NCBI RefSeq assembly: GCF_048087625.1
Contig: NZ_CP159805.1
Location: 1,550,001-1,614,000 of the forward strand
DNA length: 64,000 nt
Reading direction: 5' to 3'
DNA from: Pseudothioglobus sp905182815
Lineage (GTDB): Bacteria > Pseudomonadota > Gammaproteobacteria > PS1 > Pseudothioglobaceae
This document shows positions 18,853 to 26,370 of the stretch, one piece after another. Under the pieces are notes generated by a model. It saw only the letters and a program-made list of their open reading frames with translations, did no database searches and was not told the origin of the DNA. The translations under genes and the position numbers were made by a program. Numbering within the stretch: the stretch's first letter is position 1; each line of letters starts with the position of its first letter.

Positions 18853-19649
18853 TATTTATCTAACATCCATTGATGATCGGGGTGATTTTTAAAAATCCAT
18901 TGACGTTTTGGGCCCGCCATTACATTTAAATAGTAAGAATCATACCCATATGGAACGCCAACAGGATGGTATCCACATGGAACTAATACAACACATTTAT
19001 CTTCTACTGCCATAGTTTCATCAATAGACAAATCATCAGTATAGACACGTTGGAAAACAAAACCCTGTGATGGGTTAATCCGATGATAATAGGTTTCCTC
19101 AAGATAAGTTTCAACGGGAATGTTGTCTGAGTCATGTTTATGCGGAGGGTAGCTTGACCAATTACCAGCAGGCGTTTTAACTTCAACAACCAAAAGGCTA
19201 TCAGCCTCATCTTGTTCTGGCAAGATATTACAAATAGACCTTGTATTAGCTCCTTCTCCCCGCACCTCATTAGTCATTTCTTCAGGTTTTATATGTCTTA
19301 CAGGATAATTACCAAAACCAGGCGCAGCTGCAATTGCAAGTTCAATCTTAGTTAATGCTTTAATGGTTATTTTATGATTATTAGGCACGTATAACGCATG
19401 AGGTTTTTTATCTTCAAAGACGCTCATTCTATCGCCAAGATTATAAAACTCTACATCTTCTACAGTAATATCGGCCTTCCCAGATAAAATTACCAGGCAT
19501 AGCTCATTATCGACTTCTGTCAAATTTAAAGTTTGCGAGGGCTCCAGCTCATAAGCTTTAAATCCAACAAAATCCCAATTTGCTGATTTTGGAGTAATGT
19601 CTTGATAACAACCATTTGAACTTAATTTAGGGCGAGATAAAAGTGACAT
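18852..19649 (-). CDS. iolB: 5-deoxy-glucuronate isomerase IolB, copy 2
   Basis: This second IolB has about 265 residues. The cupin metal-binding pattern is seen in NWSSYPPHKHDSDNIPVE, EETYYHRINPSQGFVFQRVY and VPCGYHPVGVPYGYDSYYL. The ATG at 19649 is chosen because AAGGAAA lies seven bases upstream, inside the end of the regulator gene, and the ATG comes two bases after that gene's stop. A longer frame to 19706 would overlap the regulator by 55 bases. It is coupled to iolC by a TAATG overlap. Why the operon holds two IolB genes is not clear. Confidence 0.92.
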   Translation of the reverse strand: MSLLSRPKLSSNGCYQDITPKSANWDFVGFKAYELEPSQTLNLTEVDNELCLVILSGKADITVEDVEFYNLGDRMSVFEDKKPHALYVPNNHKITIKALTKIELAIAAAPGFGNYPVRHIKPEEMTNEVRGEGANTRSICNILPEQDEADSLLVVEVKTPAGNWSSYPPHKHDSDNIPVETYLEETYYHRINPSQGFVFQRVYTDDLSIDETMAVEDKCVVLVPCGYHPVGVPYGYDSYYLNVMAGPKRQWIFKNHPDHQWMLDK

Positions 19650-19651
19650 AT

Positions 19652-20473
19652 TTAATTTCCTTGTTGATGATAGCCAATTGATATACATATAGCCTGAACG
19701 AGACACATTGTGGCCCCTAAAGACCTAAAAGTATGAATTTCTGCCTCGTGAATGCTAAATAAAAAATCTGCTAAATGAGCAATAGGATTGAGTTCTGTAT
19801 CGGTCAGCAAAATTACCTTAGCTTTTGAATTTTTTGCCTCTTTAACCGCTTCTGTTGTCATCGTATTGTAAGGATTATAAGTAATTGCAATGAATACTGT
19901 TTTGTCATCAAGCCAATTTGAAAGGTTCTCCACTTCATTTACATCATTAGCAATACGACATCGTATACCGAGATTGTTTAACATGTAATAAAAGTAATTT
20001 GCTACAGGTTGGGCTCGATTTGTACCGCACAAAATTACTTCTCTAGCATCACACAATGCCTTCACTGTTTCTTCTATTAACTGAACATCTATTTGCTCAG
20101 AAAGTAATTCTGTAGCAACAATATTGCGACTCGTAATTTCTTTAAAGATATTTGAACTATTTGTAGACACATTTGTTTCAGTAACTTTTTTCACGTCCGT
20201 GATGCGTTGTCGATAGTTAATAGGAGATTGTGAAATTTTGACCTTAAACAGATCTTGTAGTTCAGCAAAACCACTAAAACCAAAATGCTTTGCAAAGCGG
20301 ACTAAGGTTGAAGGGTACACTCCAATTTCTGAAGCAATAACCGCCAAGGTATTTATTGCAAGGTTTTGTGGCTGATCAATTACATAGAAAGCAATCAACT
20401 TCATTTTTTTGCTTAATCTTGGATAGCTTTCTTGAAGCAAGCTATTTAAATCATTAATATCTTGTGGAGGCAT
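19652..20473 (-). CDS. RpiR-family transcriptional regulator (HTH plus SIS domain), IolR-like
   Basis: This 273-residue regulator has an N-terminal RpiR helix-turn-helix (about 10-80), including NLAINTLAVIASEIGVYPST and LVRFAKHFGFSGFAELQDLF. A SIS sugar-phosphate-binding domain follows (about 125-250), with REVILCGTNRAQPVANYF and KTVFIAITYNP. RpiR-type IolR proteins repress inositol genes until a pathway intermediate binds. It lies inside the operon between iolG and iolB copy 2 and is probably autoregulated with it. A 15-base palindrome at 24567-24581, upstream of the operon's first gene, is a candidate operator. Confidence 0.88.
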   Translation of the reverse strand: MPPQDINDLNSLLQESYPRLSKKMKLIAFYVIDQPQNLAINTLAVIASEIGVYPSTLVRFAKHFGFSGFAELQDLFKVKISQSPINYRQRITDVKKVTETNVSTNSSNIFKEITSRNIVATELLSEQIDVQLIEETVKALCDAREVILCGTNRAQPVANYFYYMLNNLGIRCRIANDVNEVENLSNWLDDKTVFIAITYNPYNTMTTEAVKEAKNSKAKVILLTDTELNPIAHLADFLFSIHEAEIHTFRSLGATMCLVQAICISIGYHQQGN

Positions 20474-20485
20474 TCTATTAAAAAT

Positions 20486-21466
20486 CTATAAATTAATTGA
20501 GTTGCCACTTTGGAGTGACTCTTTAGCAGCTTCAGCAATTTTTAACGCAAGAACCCCATCAGAAATATTAACACTAGGCTGAGTACCAGACTGAAATGAT
20601 TCCATAAAATGCACTAGTTCATTGTGGAAGGCTTTTCCATATCTTTCTAAAAAAAAGTGTTGGTTTTTGGTCTGCTTAATTCCAGATGAGTTACTTAAAA
20701 TAACACTATCTTCAAGGACATTTTTTACTTGAAGCATGCCTGTCTCTCCAAAAGCTTCAATTCTCTGATCATAACCAAAGGAGGCTTGTCGACCATTAAT
20801 AATAGTAACTATTGCCCCCTTATTCATATTCATTATTACACTTGCTGTATCAACATCTCCCTGCTTAGCAATATCATCATTTGCAGCATTAGCAGAAACA
20901 TAGATACTTCTTGGAGTGTCATTAAGAATCCAACACGCCATATCAAAATCATGGATCATCATATCGTGAAATAAACCACCGGACCCTTCGATATAGTCCA
21001 TTGAAGGTGGCTCAGGATCATGAGAAGTTATTATTAAAGACTGAATTAAACCAATTACATTTGCATCAACTTTATTTTTTAAACTAACCATATGAGGATC
21101 AAAACGTCTATTAAATCCTAACATACATACAATACCACTTTCTTCAACAGCTTTAGCGCACGCCAATGCTCTATCAAGACTTAGATCTATAGGTTTTTCA
21201 CAAAAAACAGGCTTACCAACTTTCGCGCATTTTTCTATAAGGTCTGCATGGGTAGAAGTACTGCTAGCAATAATAAAAGCATCTATTTCATTATTTTCGA
21301 ATGCCTCATCCATTGAAAGAGTGATAGCATTGTATTTATTCGCAAGCTTTTCGGCAGACTCTTGATGAAAATCTACAACAGAGTGGAGATTAGCGTTTTC
21401 ATCACTGGCTATCGCGATAGCATGAACTGCTCCTATACGACCGGCACCAATTAGACATATTTTCAT
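20486..21466 (-). CDS. iolG: Myo-inositol 2-dehydrogenase IolG
   Basis: IolG oxidises myo-inositol to 2-keto-myo-inositol with NAD, the first step after uptake. The 326-residue protein has the Rossmann motif CLIGAGRIGAVHA, the lysine motif PVFCEKPIDL near residue 95, and the catalytic HDMMIHDFDMACW stretch near 168-180. GFNRRFDPH is also typical. It lies nine bases after the ABC ATPase gene and before the regulator, linking import to oxidation. Confidence 0.92.
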   Translation of the reverse strand: MKICLIGAGRIGAVHAIAIASDENANLHSVVDFHQESAEKLANKYNAITLSMDEAFENNEIDAFIIASSTSTHADLIEKCAKVGKPVFCEKPIDLSLDRALACAKAVEESGIVCMLGFNRRFDPHMVSLKNKVDANVIGLIQSLIITSHDPEPPSMDYIEGSGGLFHDMMIHDFDMACWILNDTPRSIYVSANAANDDIAKQGDVDTASVIMNMNKGAIVTIINGRQASFGYDQRIEAFGETGMLQVKNVLEDSVILSNSSGIKQTKNQHFFLERYGKAFHNELVHFMESFQSGTQPSVNISDGVLALKIAEAAKESLQSGNSINL

Positions 21467-21475
21467 AATTAACCT

Positions 21476-22243
21476 CTATTTTTTTAATACTGATAATTCT
21501 TTATTACCAGACATCATGGCTTGTAATTCTTGGAAATCAATTTCACCTGCTTTAGCAGTACCTAGAGTCTCACCTCGAGATAAAACCGTAAACTTATCCC
21601 CCACTGCCAAAGCGTGGGAAACATTATGAGAAATAAATACTACCGCAACACCTTTTTCTCGAACCCTTTCAATAGTTTTTAGCACATTTGAGGTTTGATA
21701 AACTCCTAGGGCTGAAGTTGGCTCATCAAGTATCAATATTTTGGCGCCAAAAAATACAGCACGGGCAATAGCAACAGTTTGCCTTTCGCCCCCAGACAGA
21801 GTCCCAATTGATTGAGTAGGGTCACGCAATTGAATTCCCATTTTGTCCATTTCAGTCATCAAAATTGAGTTGCATTTCTCAAAATCCATGACAGTGATTG
21901 GGCCCACTTTTTTTGTCAATTCTCTACCAAGCCAAAAATTTCGAGAAACCGACATTAATGGAATTAAAGCCAAGTCTTGATAAACCGTTGCAATGCCAGC
22001 ATCAATTGCATCTCGAGGGTTATTAATTTCAGTCTCTTTTCCGTTAATATTGATCTGGCCACTTGTTGGCTGATGAACGCCAGACATGATTTTAATAAAT
22101 GTAGATTTTCCTGCTCCGTTATCACCCAATAAACAATGACATTCTCCAGCATTAATAGAGATTGAAACCCCTTTTAGAGCATCTACATTTCCGAAGCTCT
22201 TATGGATATCTTTAAGTTCCATTAACGGTAAATCACTCATCAT
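21476..22243 (-). CDS. Sugar (inositol) ABC transporter ATP-binding protein, single-domain
   Basis: This 255-residue ATPase has Walker A GDNGAGKST near residue 40, the signature LSGGERQ near 150, and Walker B ILILDEP followed by the H-loop FISHN. It is a single nucleotide-binding domain, as in FrcA-type fructose transporters, rather than the double-domain form found in RbsA and many inositol importers, so it probably works as a homodimer. It overlaps the permease gene by four bases (ATGA). Inositol as substrate is inferred from the operon. Confidence 0.92.
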   Translation of the reverse strand: MMSDLPLMELKDIHKSFGNVDALKGVSISINAGECHCLLGDNGAGKSTFIKIMSGVHQPTSGQININGKETEINNPRDAIDAGIATVYQDLALIPLMSVSRNFWLGRELTKKVGPITVMDFEKCNSILMTEMDKMGIQLRDPTQSIGTLSGGERQTVAIARAVFFGAKILILDEPTSALGVYQTSNVLKTIERVREKGVAVVFISHNVSHALAVGDKFTVLSRGETLGTAKAGEIDFQELQAMMSGNKELSVLKK

Positions 22244-23346
22244 TTTGCCCCAGTAATTAATTTACGAACGTGAGTATTAAGAATCACCGCTAACAATAGA
22301 AGAACACCTAAGAACACTCTAAACAAAGAACTCTCTACTCCAATAAAAAATAAGCCTTGTTGAACTACTCCAAATATGACTGCTCCTAGTGCAGCTCCAA
22401 TAACTGAACCGTAGCCACCCGTTAATAAAGCGCCGCCTATAACAACTGAAATAATCGCCTCAAACTCTTTTAGAATTCCTCTATCCGCTGAAGCTGAACC
22501 AAACTCAATAACCTGGGTGGTTGCAAATACAGTCGCACAAAAAGCTGTAAAGACAAACATCAATATTTTAACTCTGTTTACTGGGACACCTATATGACGA
22601 GCAGCTTGTGCATCACCGCCTGAGGCATAGATCCAGTTACCAAACCGAGTTTTTGTTAATAAAAAATGTGCAAAAATAACGAGTCCTATAGCCCAAACCA
22701 TCATCATTGGGATACCCGATACAACTGGCTGACCAGCCTTTGTGCCAGCGACAAACGTTTGAATTATGCCTTGCTCAGCAAGCCAGTCAAATACGCCTGT
22801 AAATATCTTGCCACCAAAAATTGGTGCTAACCAGTCATTTTCAGCGACCTCTGTAACTCCACCAATAATGGTTTTTTTCGTACTTATGATTGCAATAAAG
22901 ATTGTCATGCCTCGCAGGATATATAAAAATGCAAGACTCACAATAAAAGAAGGTAAATTTGTTTTGACTGTAATGTAGCCAATTAATGCACCTATAGACA
23001 TCGAAACAACGAATGCTATAAGGATACTAAGCCATACTGGCCAACCCCAAACTACTGAGGTCACTGCTATGACAATTCCGGCAAAACCAATCATTGACCC
23101 TACTGATAGATCAAATTCTCCAGCGATCATGAGAAGGCAAGCGCCAACAGCAATAATGATAAACTGTGAAGACACGATTCCCCAATTCATAGAGCCTTCT
23201 AATGAAAACATCCCCGTATCTCGGGCTACTAAAAAAAAGAATAGAAAAACTAATACAACTCCAACAATTGCACCTAAGTCAGGACGAAGTAATGCGACAC
23301 TAAATTTGGAACGAATTAATGAAATTTTTTTTTCAATTGTAGACAT
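22240..23346 (-). CDS. Sugar (inositol) ABC transporter permease, FrcC/RbsC-like
   Basis: This 368-residue membrane protein has about ten hydrophobic segments. Family-typical stretches are GEFDLSVGSMIGFAGIV near residue 77, NLPSFIVSLAFLYILRGMTI, and GGDAQAARHIGVPVNRVKI, the coupling loop to the ATPase. An insertion of about 60 residues (TEVAENDWLAP to PVVSGIPMM) lies between two membrane segments and is probably periplasmic. AGGA precedes the ATG. A strong terminator separates it from the upstream binding-protein gene, so it depends on read-through or an unseen promoter. Confidence 0.92.
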   Translation of the reverse strand: MSTIEKKISLIRSKFSVALLRPDLGAIVGVVLVFLFFFLVARDTGMFSLEGSMNWGIVSSQFIIIAVGACLLMIAGEFDLSVGSMIGFAGIVIAVTSVVWGWPVWLSILIAFVVSMSIGALIGYITVKTNLPSFIVSLAFLYILRGMTIFIAIISTKKTIIGGVTEVAENDWLAPIFGGKIFTGVFDWLAEQGIIQTFVAGTKAGQPVVSGIPMMMVWAIGLVIFAHFLLTKTRFGNWIYASGGDAQAARHIGVPVNRVKILMFVFTAFCATVFATTQVIEFGSASADRGILKEFEAIISVVIGGALLTGGYGSVIGAALGAVIFGVVQQGLFFIGVESSLFRVFLGVLLLLAVILNTHVRKLITGAK

Positions 23347-23406
23347 GATTTGATCCTATTGGTTTATCCAAAATAGTTAAATTTGAACTTTAAACCTGAT
23401 AAAGAT

Positions 23407-23449
23407 AAAAAAAATGCTACCCACCAATTTAAGATTATGGTGGATAGCA
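23407..23449 (-). terminator. Intrinsic terminator after the sugar-binding-protein gene
   Basis: On the minus strand an 11-bp stem (TGCTATCCACC / GGTGGGTAGCA, one G-T pair, 23415-23449) is followed by eight T residues (plus-strand A-run 23407-23414). It lies 22 bases after the binding-protein stop and before the permease gene, the same arrangement as at dctP. Confidence 0.85.
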
Positions 23450-23471
23450 CGTTAATAAACTAAATTAACTA

Positions 23472-24431
23472 TTAACGGTAAACGCCTGCATATTTTTCAA
23501 CTAAGCTAATATTACTCTTAGTGATAAATCCAGGGCCAGAGTTAATTGCACCAGAAGGCCATACGCCATATCTTGACAAGTTAGTCAACATTACAACTGG
23601 AAGATATCCTTGTAAGTACGGCTGTTGATCAATAGCGAAAGAAATAACATCTGCTTTAACAGCAGCTGCAATCTCACCAGAAAGATCAAAAGTACCAAAA
23701 TAAATATCGCCCGAACGACCCATATCATCTAAAGCTGAAAGCGTTGGATGAGCAGAAGTTGGACCTAAAGTAAGAATTGCATCTGTATCAGGATTTGATC
23801 TAAGATGAGCCATAACTTTATTTTTTATTTCTGTTGGATCTTGTCCAGAGTCAATCATTTGATTTCCAAGATCTACACCAAGAGCATCTGCATAGCCCTG
23901 GCAACGATCAACTGATACCGGGTTTGTGAAGAAGTGATTAACGCATAAAAACTTTGTTGCTCCAGCAGCTTTTGCTCTCTTACCAGCACCAAAACCAGCA
24001 TCATACTCAGGCTGACCAATGTGCGCTAATGCTCCTAGCATTTCAGATTGCTCACGAGTACCAGAGTTAATTGTTACAACTGGGATTCCTTTTGCTATAG
24101 CTGAAGTAATTGGTCCTTTTAGGACGTCATAATCAGCAATCGTAACAATAATACCATCAGGGTTGCTTGCAGCAGCCTGCTCAACGATACGTGCCATATC
24201 AGCAAGATCTCCTGTAGTTGGGTTACGATAATCAACATCGACACCCATTTGCTCACCAGCAATTTCAATTGCATTTTTAATTGTATTCCACCATGAATCA
24301 GAATCTGGTGCATGGCTAATTAGTACAAACTTTTCACCATCTGCCATCGCTGCCGTACTTCCCACAGTTGTTCCGAAAAGAACAAAAACTGAAAGAAATA
24401 GACTTGAGACATATTTATTAATTTTCAACAT
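23472..24431 (-). CDS. Sugar (probably inositol) ABC transporter periplasmic binding protein
   Basis: This protein of about 319 residues is a type 1 periplasmic binding protein related to RbsB and IbpA. A signal peptide runs from MLKINKYVSS to about AMADG. The mature part begins FVLISHAPDSDSWWNTI, followed by a DYRNPTTGDLADMARIVEQA segment, and GIPVVTINSG with a later TLGPTSAHPTLSALDDMG are typical of the fold. The ATG at 24431 is chosen because AAGGAG lies a few bases upstream and the signal peptide then starts properly; a longer frame to 24482 is not needed. It is the first gene of the inositol operon. Confidence 0.9.
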   Translation of the reverse strand: MLKINKYVSSLFLSVFVLFGTTVGSTAAMADGEKFVLISHAPDSDSWWNTIKNAIEIAGEQMGVDVDYRNPTTGDLADMARIVEQAAASNPDGIIVTIADYDVLKGPITSAIAKGIPVVTINSGTREQSEMLGALAHIGQPEYDAGFGAGKRAKAAGATKFLCVNHFFTNPVSVDRCQGYADALGVDLGNQMIDSGQDPTEIKNKVMAHLRSNPDTDAILTLGPTSAHPTLSALDDMGRSGDIYFGTFDLSGEIAAAVKADVISFAIDQQPYLQGYLPVVMLTNLSRYGVWPSGAINSGPGFITKSNISLVEKYAGVYR

Positions 24432-24480
24432 AATTTTGTATCTCCTTTCTATAAGTTTTTTTGAAGTCACGATTGACCCC

Positions 24481-24511
24481 AATATTGAAGGATTTTTAGA
24501 ACTTCAATATT
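24481..24511. repeat. Perfect 10-bp inverted repeat in the binding-protein leader
   Basis: AATATTGAAG and CTTCAATATT are separated by 11 bases. The repeat sits between the predicted -10 box and the start codon of the binding-protein gene, so it would form a hairpin in the mRNA leader or serve as an operator. There is no T-run on either side to make it a terminator. Confidence 0.55.
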
Positions 24512-24514
24512 TGG

Positions 24515-24543
24515 AGTATACATGAAGAGATATATGTTTTCTA
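24515..24543 (-). promoter_or_regulatory. Promoter of the inositol operon (binding-protein gene)
   Basis: On the minus strand TAGAAA (24543-24538) and TATACT (24520-24515) are 17 bases apart, matching the sigma-70 pattern in 4 and 5 of 6 positions. The AAACATATAT...ATGTATACTC stretch that spans it is also present before dctP. Confidence 0.55.
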
Positions 24544-24566
24544 ATATTTAGAAAATAGAACATATG

Positions 24567-24581
24567 TTTCATGGCATGAAA
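24567..24581. promoter_or_regulatory. 15-base palindrome, candidate operator
   Basis: TTTCATG-G-CATGAAA is a perfect 7-bp inverted repeat around one base. It lies just upstream of the predicted -35 box of the inositol operon. RpiR-family regulators bind symmetric sites, and one is encoded in this operon, so it is a plausible target; this is inference. Confidence 0.4.
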
Positions 24582-24740
24582 GGCGTTCAATTCTATACTC
24601 AACTTAAAACTATTACCTCAAGGCGACCTTCTGAGATAAGAAAAGGCGCATAATTTCATTTTGAAAGCGGTAAGGATGAATAATTAATAACGGTAAATTT
24701 AGCTTCGTATAGGCGCTTTAACCCTGCAATAAAAAAACAA

Positions 24741-24769
24741 TTGACAGTGCTTTGATTTAGTATCAAAAT
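24741..24769 (+). promoter_or_regulatory. Probable promoter of mttB homologue
   Basis: A perfect TTGACA (24741-24746) is followed after 17 bases by CAAAAT (24764-24769), 4 of 6 matches to the -10 consensus. Transcription would begin near 24776, which excludes the upstream GTG (24770) as start and supports the ATG at 24800. Confidence 0.5.
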
Positions 24770-24799
24770 GTGATTTATAGTTCAACTCAAATCACTATT

Positions 24800-26365
24800 A
24801 TGACAAGAAGAAAATCAGGTGGAAGAGAAGCAAGAATTGCACTAAGAAGTGCCCCGCTAGCAGAAGAAAAAAAGCCTGTTTTACCGGGTGAGATTGGTGG
24901 AAGATATAAACCCCTTAGTGACAAACAAGTTATTGATATTGAAGCTAATATTTTTCGAATTCTAGAAGAAATTGGATTTGGTGATGCCACTCCCCACTGT
25001 ATTAAAACTTGCGTTGCTTTTGGCGCTATTCTTGGAGATGATGGTAGATTAAGAATGCCAAAAAAAGTAGTTGAAAAAGCCATGAACCTTTCACAGCGAA
25101 ATCTCACTCTTCATGGGCAATCCCCAAAACATGATTTAGATTTAAGTGGCTCAAGAGTTCACTTCTCAACTGCTGGCGCTGCAGTTCTTATTGCCGACCC
25201 TGAGAACAACGAGTATCGAGAATCTGAAAGTCAAGATCTATACGATATGGCTAGAATTGCAGATCAGTGTGAACACATTCATATGTTTCAACGAACTTGT
25301 GTTTTGAGAGACATTGCTAGTCCCCGTGAGATGGATCAAAACTCAGTTTATTGTGTGGCAATGGGAACTGAGAAGCATTTAGGCGCAAGCTTTACAGAAG
25401 CTCAGCACGTAACTGATGCGCTTGAAATGCTTCATATTATTGCTGGAAGTGAAGAAAAATGGCGTGAAAGGCCATTTTTAAGCATGAGTAATTGCCATGT
25501 AGTGCCTCCAATGAAATTTGCAGAAGAGTCTTTAGAATGTGTTCGTGTTGGCGTTGAAGGTGGCATGCCAATATTACTTCTATCAGCAGGTCAAGCTGGG
25601 GCAACAGCGCCTCCTCTTCTTCCTGGTGTTGTGTCCCAGGCTTGGGCTGAATGTCTTGGCGGACTGGTATATGTGAATGCCATCAAACCAGGTGCACCGG
25701 CAATTCTTGGAACTTGGCCTTTTGTGTCTGACTTAAGAACTGGATCAATGTGTGGAGGCTCTCCAGAACAAGGATTAATTTCAGCAGCTTGTGCGCAGAT
25801 GGGCAACTTTTTAAACCTACCAACTGGAACGCCTGCAGGAATGACAGACTCTAAATTCCCAGATTTTCAAGCGGGGTCAGAAAGAGCATCTACTCATGCA
25901 GTCACAGCAATTGCTGGCGCTAATATAATTTATGAATCCGCTGGAATGTATGCAAGTCTTTTAGGTACATGTCCTGAAAGTTTGCTGATGGATAATGATT
26001 TATTGGGCGCGTCAATGAGAATGACAAAAGGGTTCAGCGATGATAGTGAAGAGTCTCTTTGTTTTGAAACGATTAAAGATGTTTGTTTGAATGATAAAGC
26101 TCACTATCTTGGATCAGATTTAACAATTAGCGTTATGCAAAGTGAGTATATCTTTCCTGATTTAAGTGATAGGGACAGTCCAAATGATTGGGCTGACATG
26201 GGTAAACCTGTGCTACTAGAAAAAGCAATCAAACAAAAAAAAGAAATACTATCGGAGCATTTTCCAAGTCATATTAGCGATGAAGTTGATCAAAAAATAC
26301 GCAAAAAATTTAATATTAAATTAAGCAGAAAAGATATTGGCCGTAAACCTCTTAAAAATAAATAA
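24800..26365 (+). CDS. Trimethylamine methyltransferase (MttB) family protein, non-pyrrolysine
   Basis: This protein of about 521 residues belongs to the MttB superfamily of corrinoid-dependent methyltransferases, which take methyl groups from quaternary or tertiary amines. It opens MTRRKSGGREARIALRS, typical of the family, and has the barrel segments ILEEIGFGDATPHCI, VHFSTAGAAVLIADPE and SAACAQMGNFLNLPTG. There is no in-frame TAG, so it is not a pyrrolysine enzyme and is more like glycine-betaine-type MtgB proteins. No corrinoid protein gene lies next to it. It precedes the dimethylglycine-dehydrogenase-like gene by five bases, which points to betaine or a related methylated amine. The ATG at 24800 is preferred over GTG at 24770. 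Confidence 0.85.
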   Translation: MTRRKSGGREARIALRSAPLAEEKKPVLPGEIGGRYKPLSDKQVIDIEANIFRILEEIGFGDATPHCIKTCVAFGAILGDDGRLRMPKKVVEKAMNLSQRNLTLHGQSPKHDLDLSGSRVHFSTAGAAVLIADPENNEYRESESQDLYDMARIADQCEHIHMFQRTCVLRDIASPREMDQNSVYCVAMGTEKHLGASFTEAQHVTDALEMLHIIAGSEEKWRERPFLSMSNCHVVPPMKFAEESLECVRVGVEGGMPILLLSAGQAGATAPPLLPGVVSQAWAECLGGLVYVNAIKPGAPAILGTWPFVSDLRTGSMCGGSPEQGLISAACAQMGNFLNLPTGTPAGMTDSKFPDFQAGSERASTHAVTAIAGANIIYESAGMYASLLGTCPESLLMDNDLLGASMRMTKGFSDDSEESLCFETIKDVCLNDKAHYLGSDLTISVMQSEYIFPDLSDRDSPNDWADMGKPVLLEKAIKQKKEILSEHFPSHISDEVDQKIRKKFNIKLSRKDIGRKPLKNK

Positions 26366-26370
26366 TTAAT

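Larger units (their letters stand above)
24432..24799. other. Divergent intergenic control region (inositol operon / mttB)
   Basis: This 368-base stretch has no gene. It holds the minus-strand promoter of the binding-protein gene (24515-24543), a perfect inverted repeat in its leader (24481-24511), a 15-base palindrome (24567-24581) and the plus-strand promoter of mttB (24741-24769). Four AGGCG words lie at 24581, 24621, 24644 and 24711 in otherwise AT-rich sequence. I recognise no known riboswitch class. Confidence 0.6.

Noticed and set aside
24770..24799. GTG start for the MttB homologue at 24770, adding ten residues
   Set aside because: The GTG would lie upstream of the transcript start predicted from TTGACA (24741) and CAAAAT (24764), and the family-typical sequence begins with the ATG at 24800.
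24800..26365. Pyrrolysine-containing MttB
   Set aside because: The frame has no internal TAG and ends with TAA.
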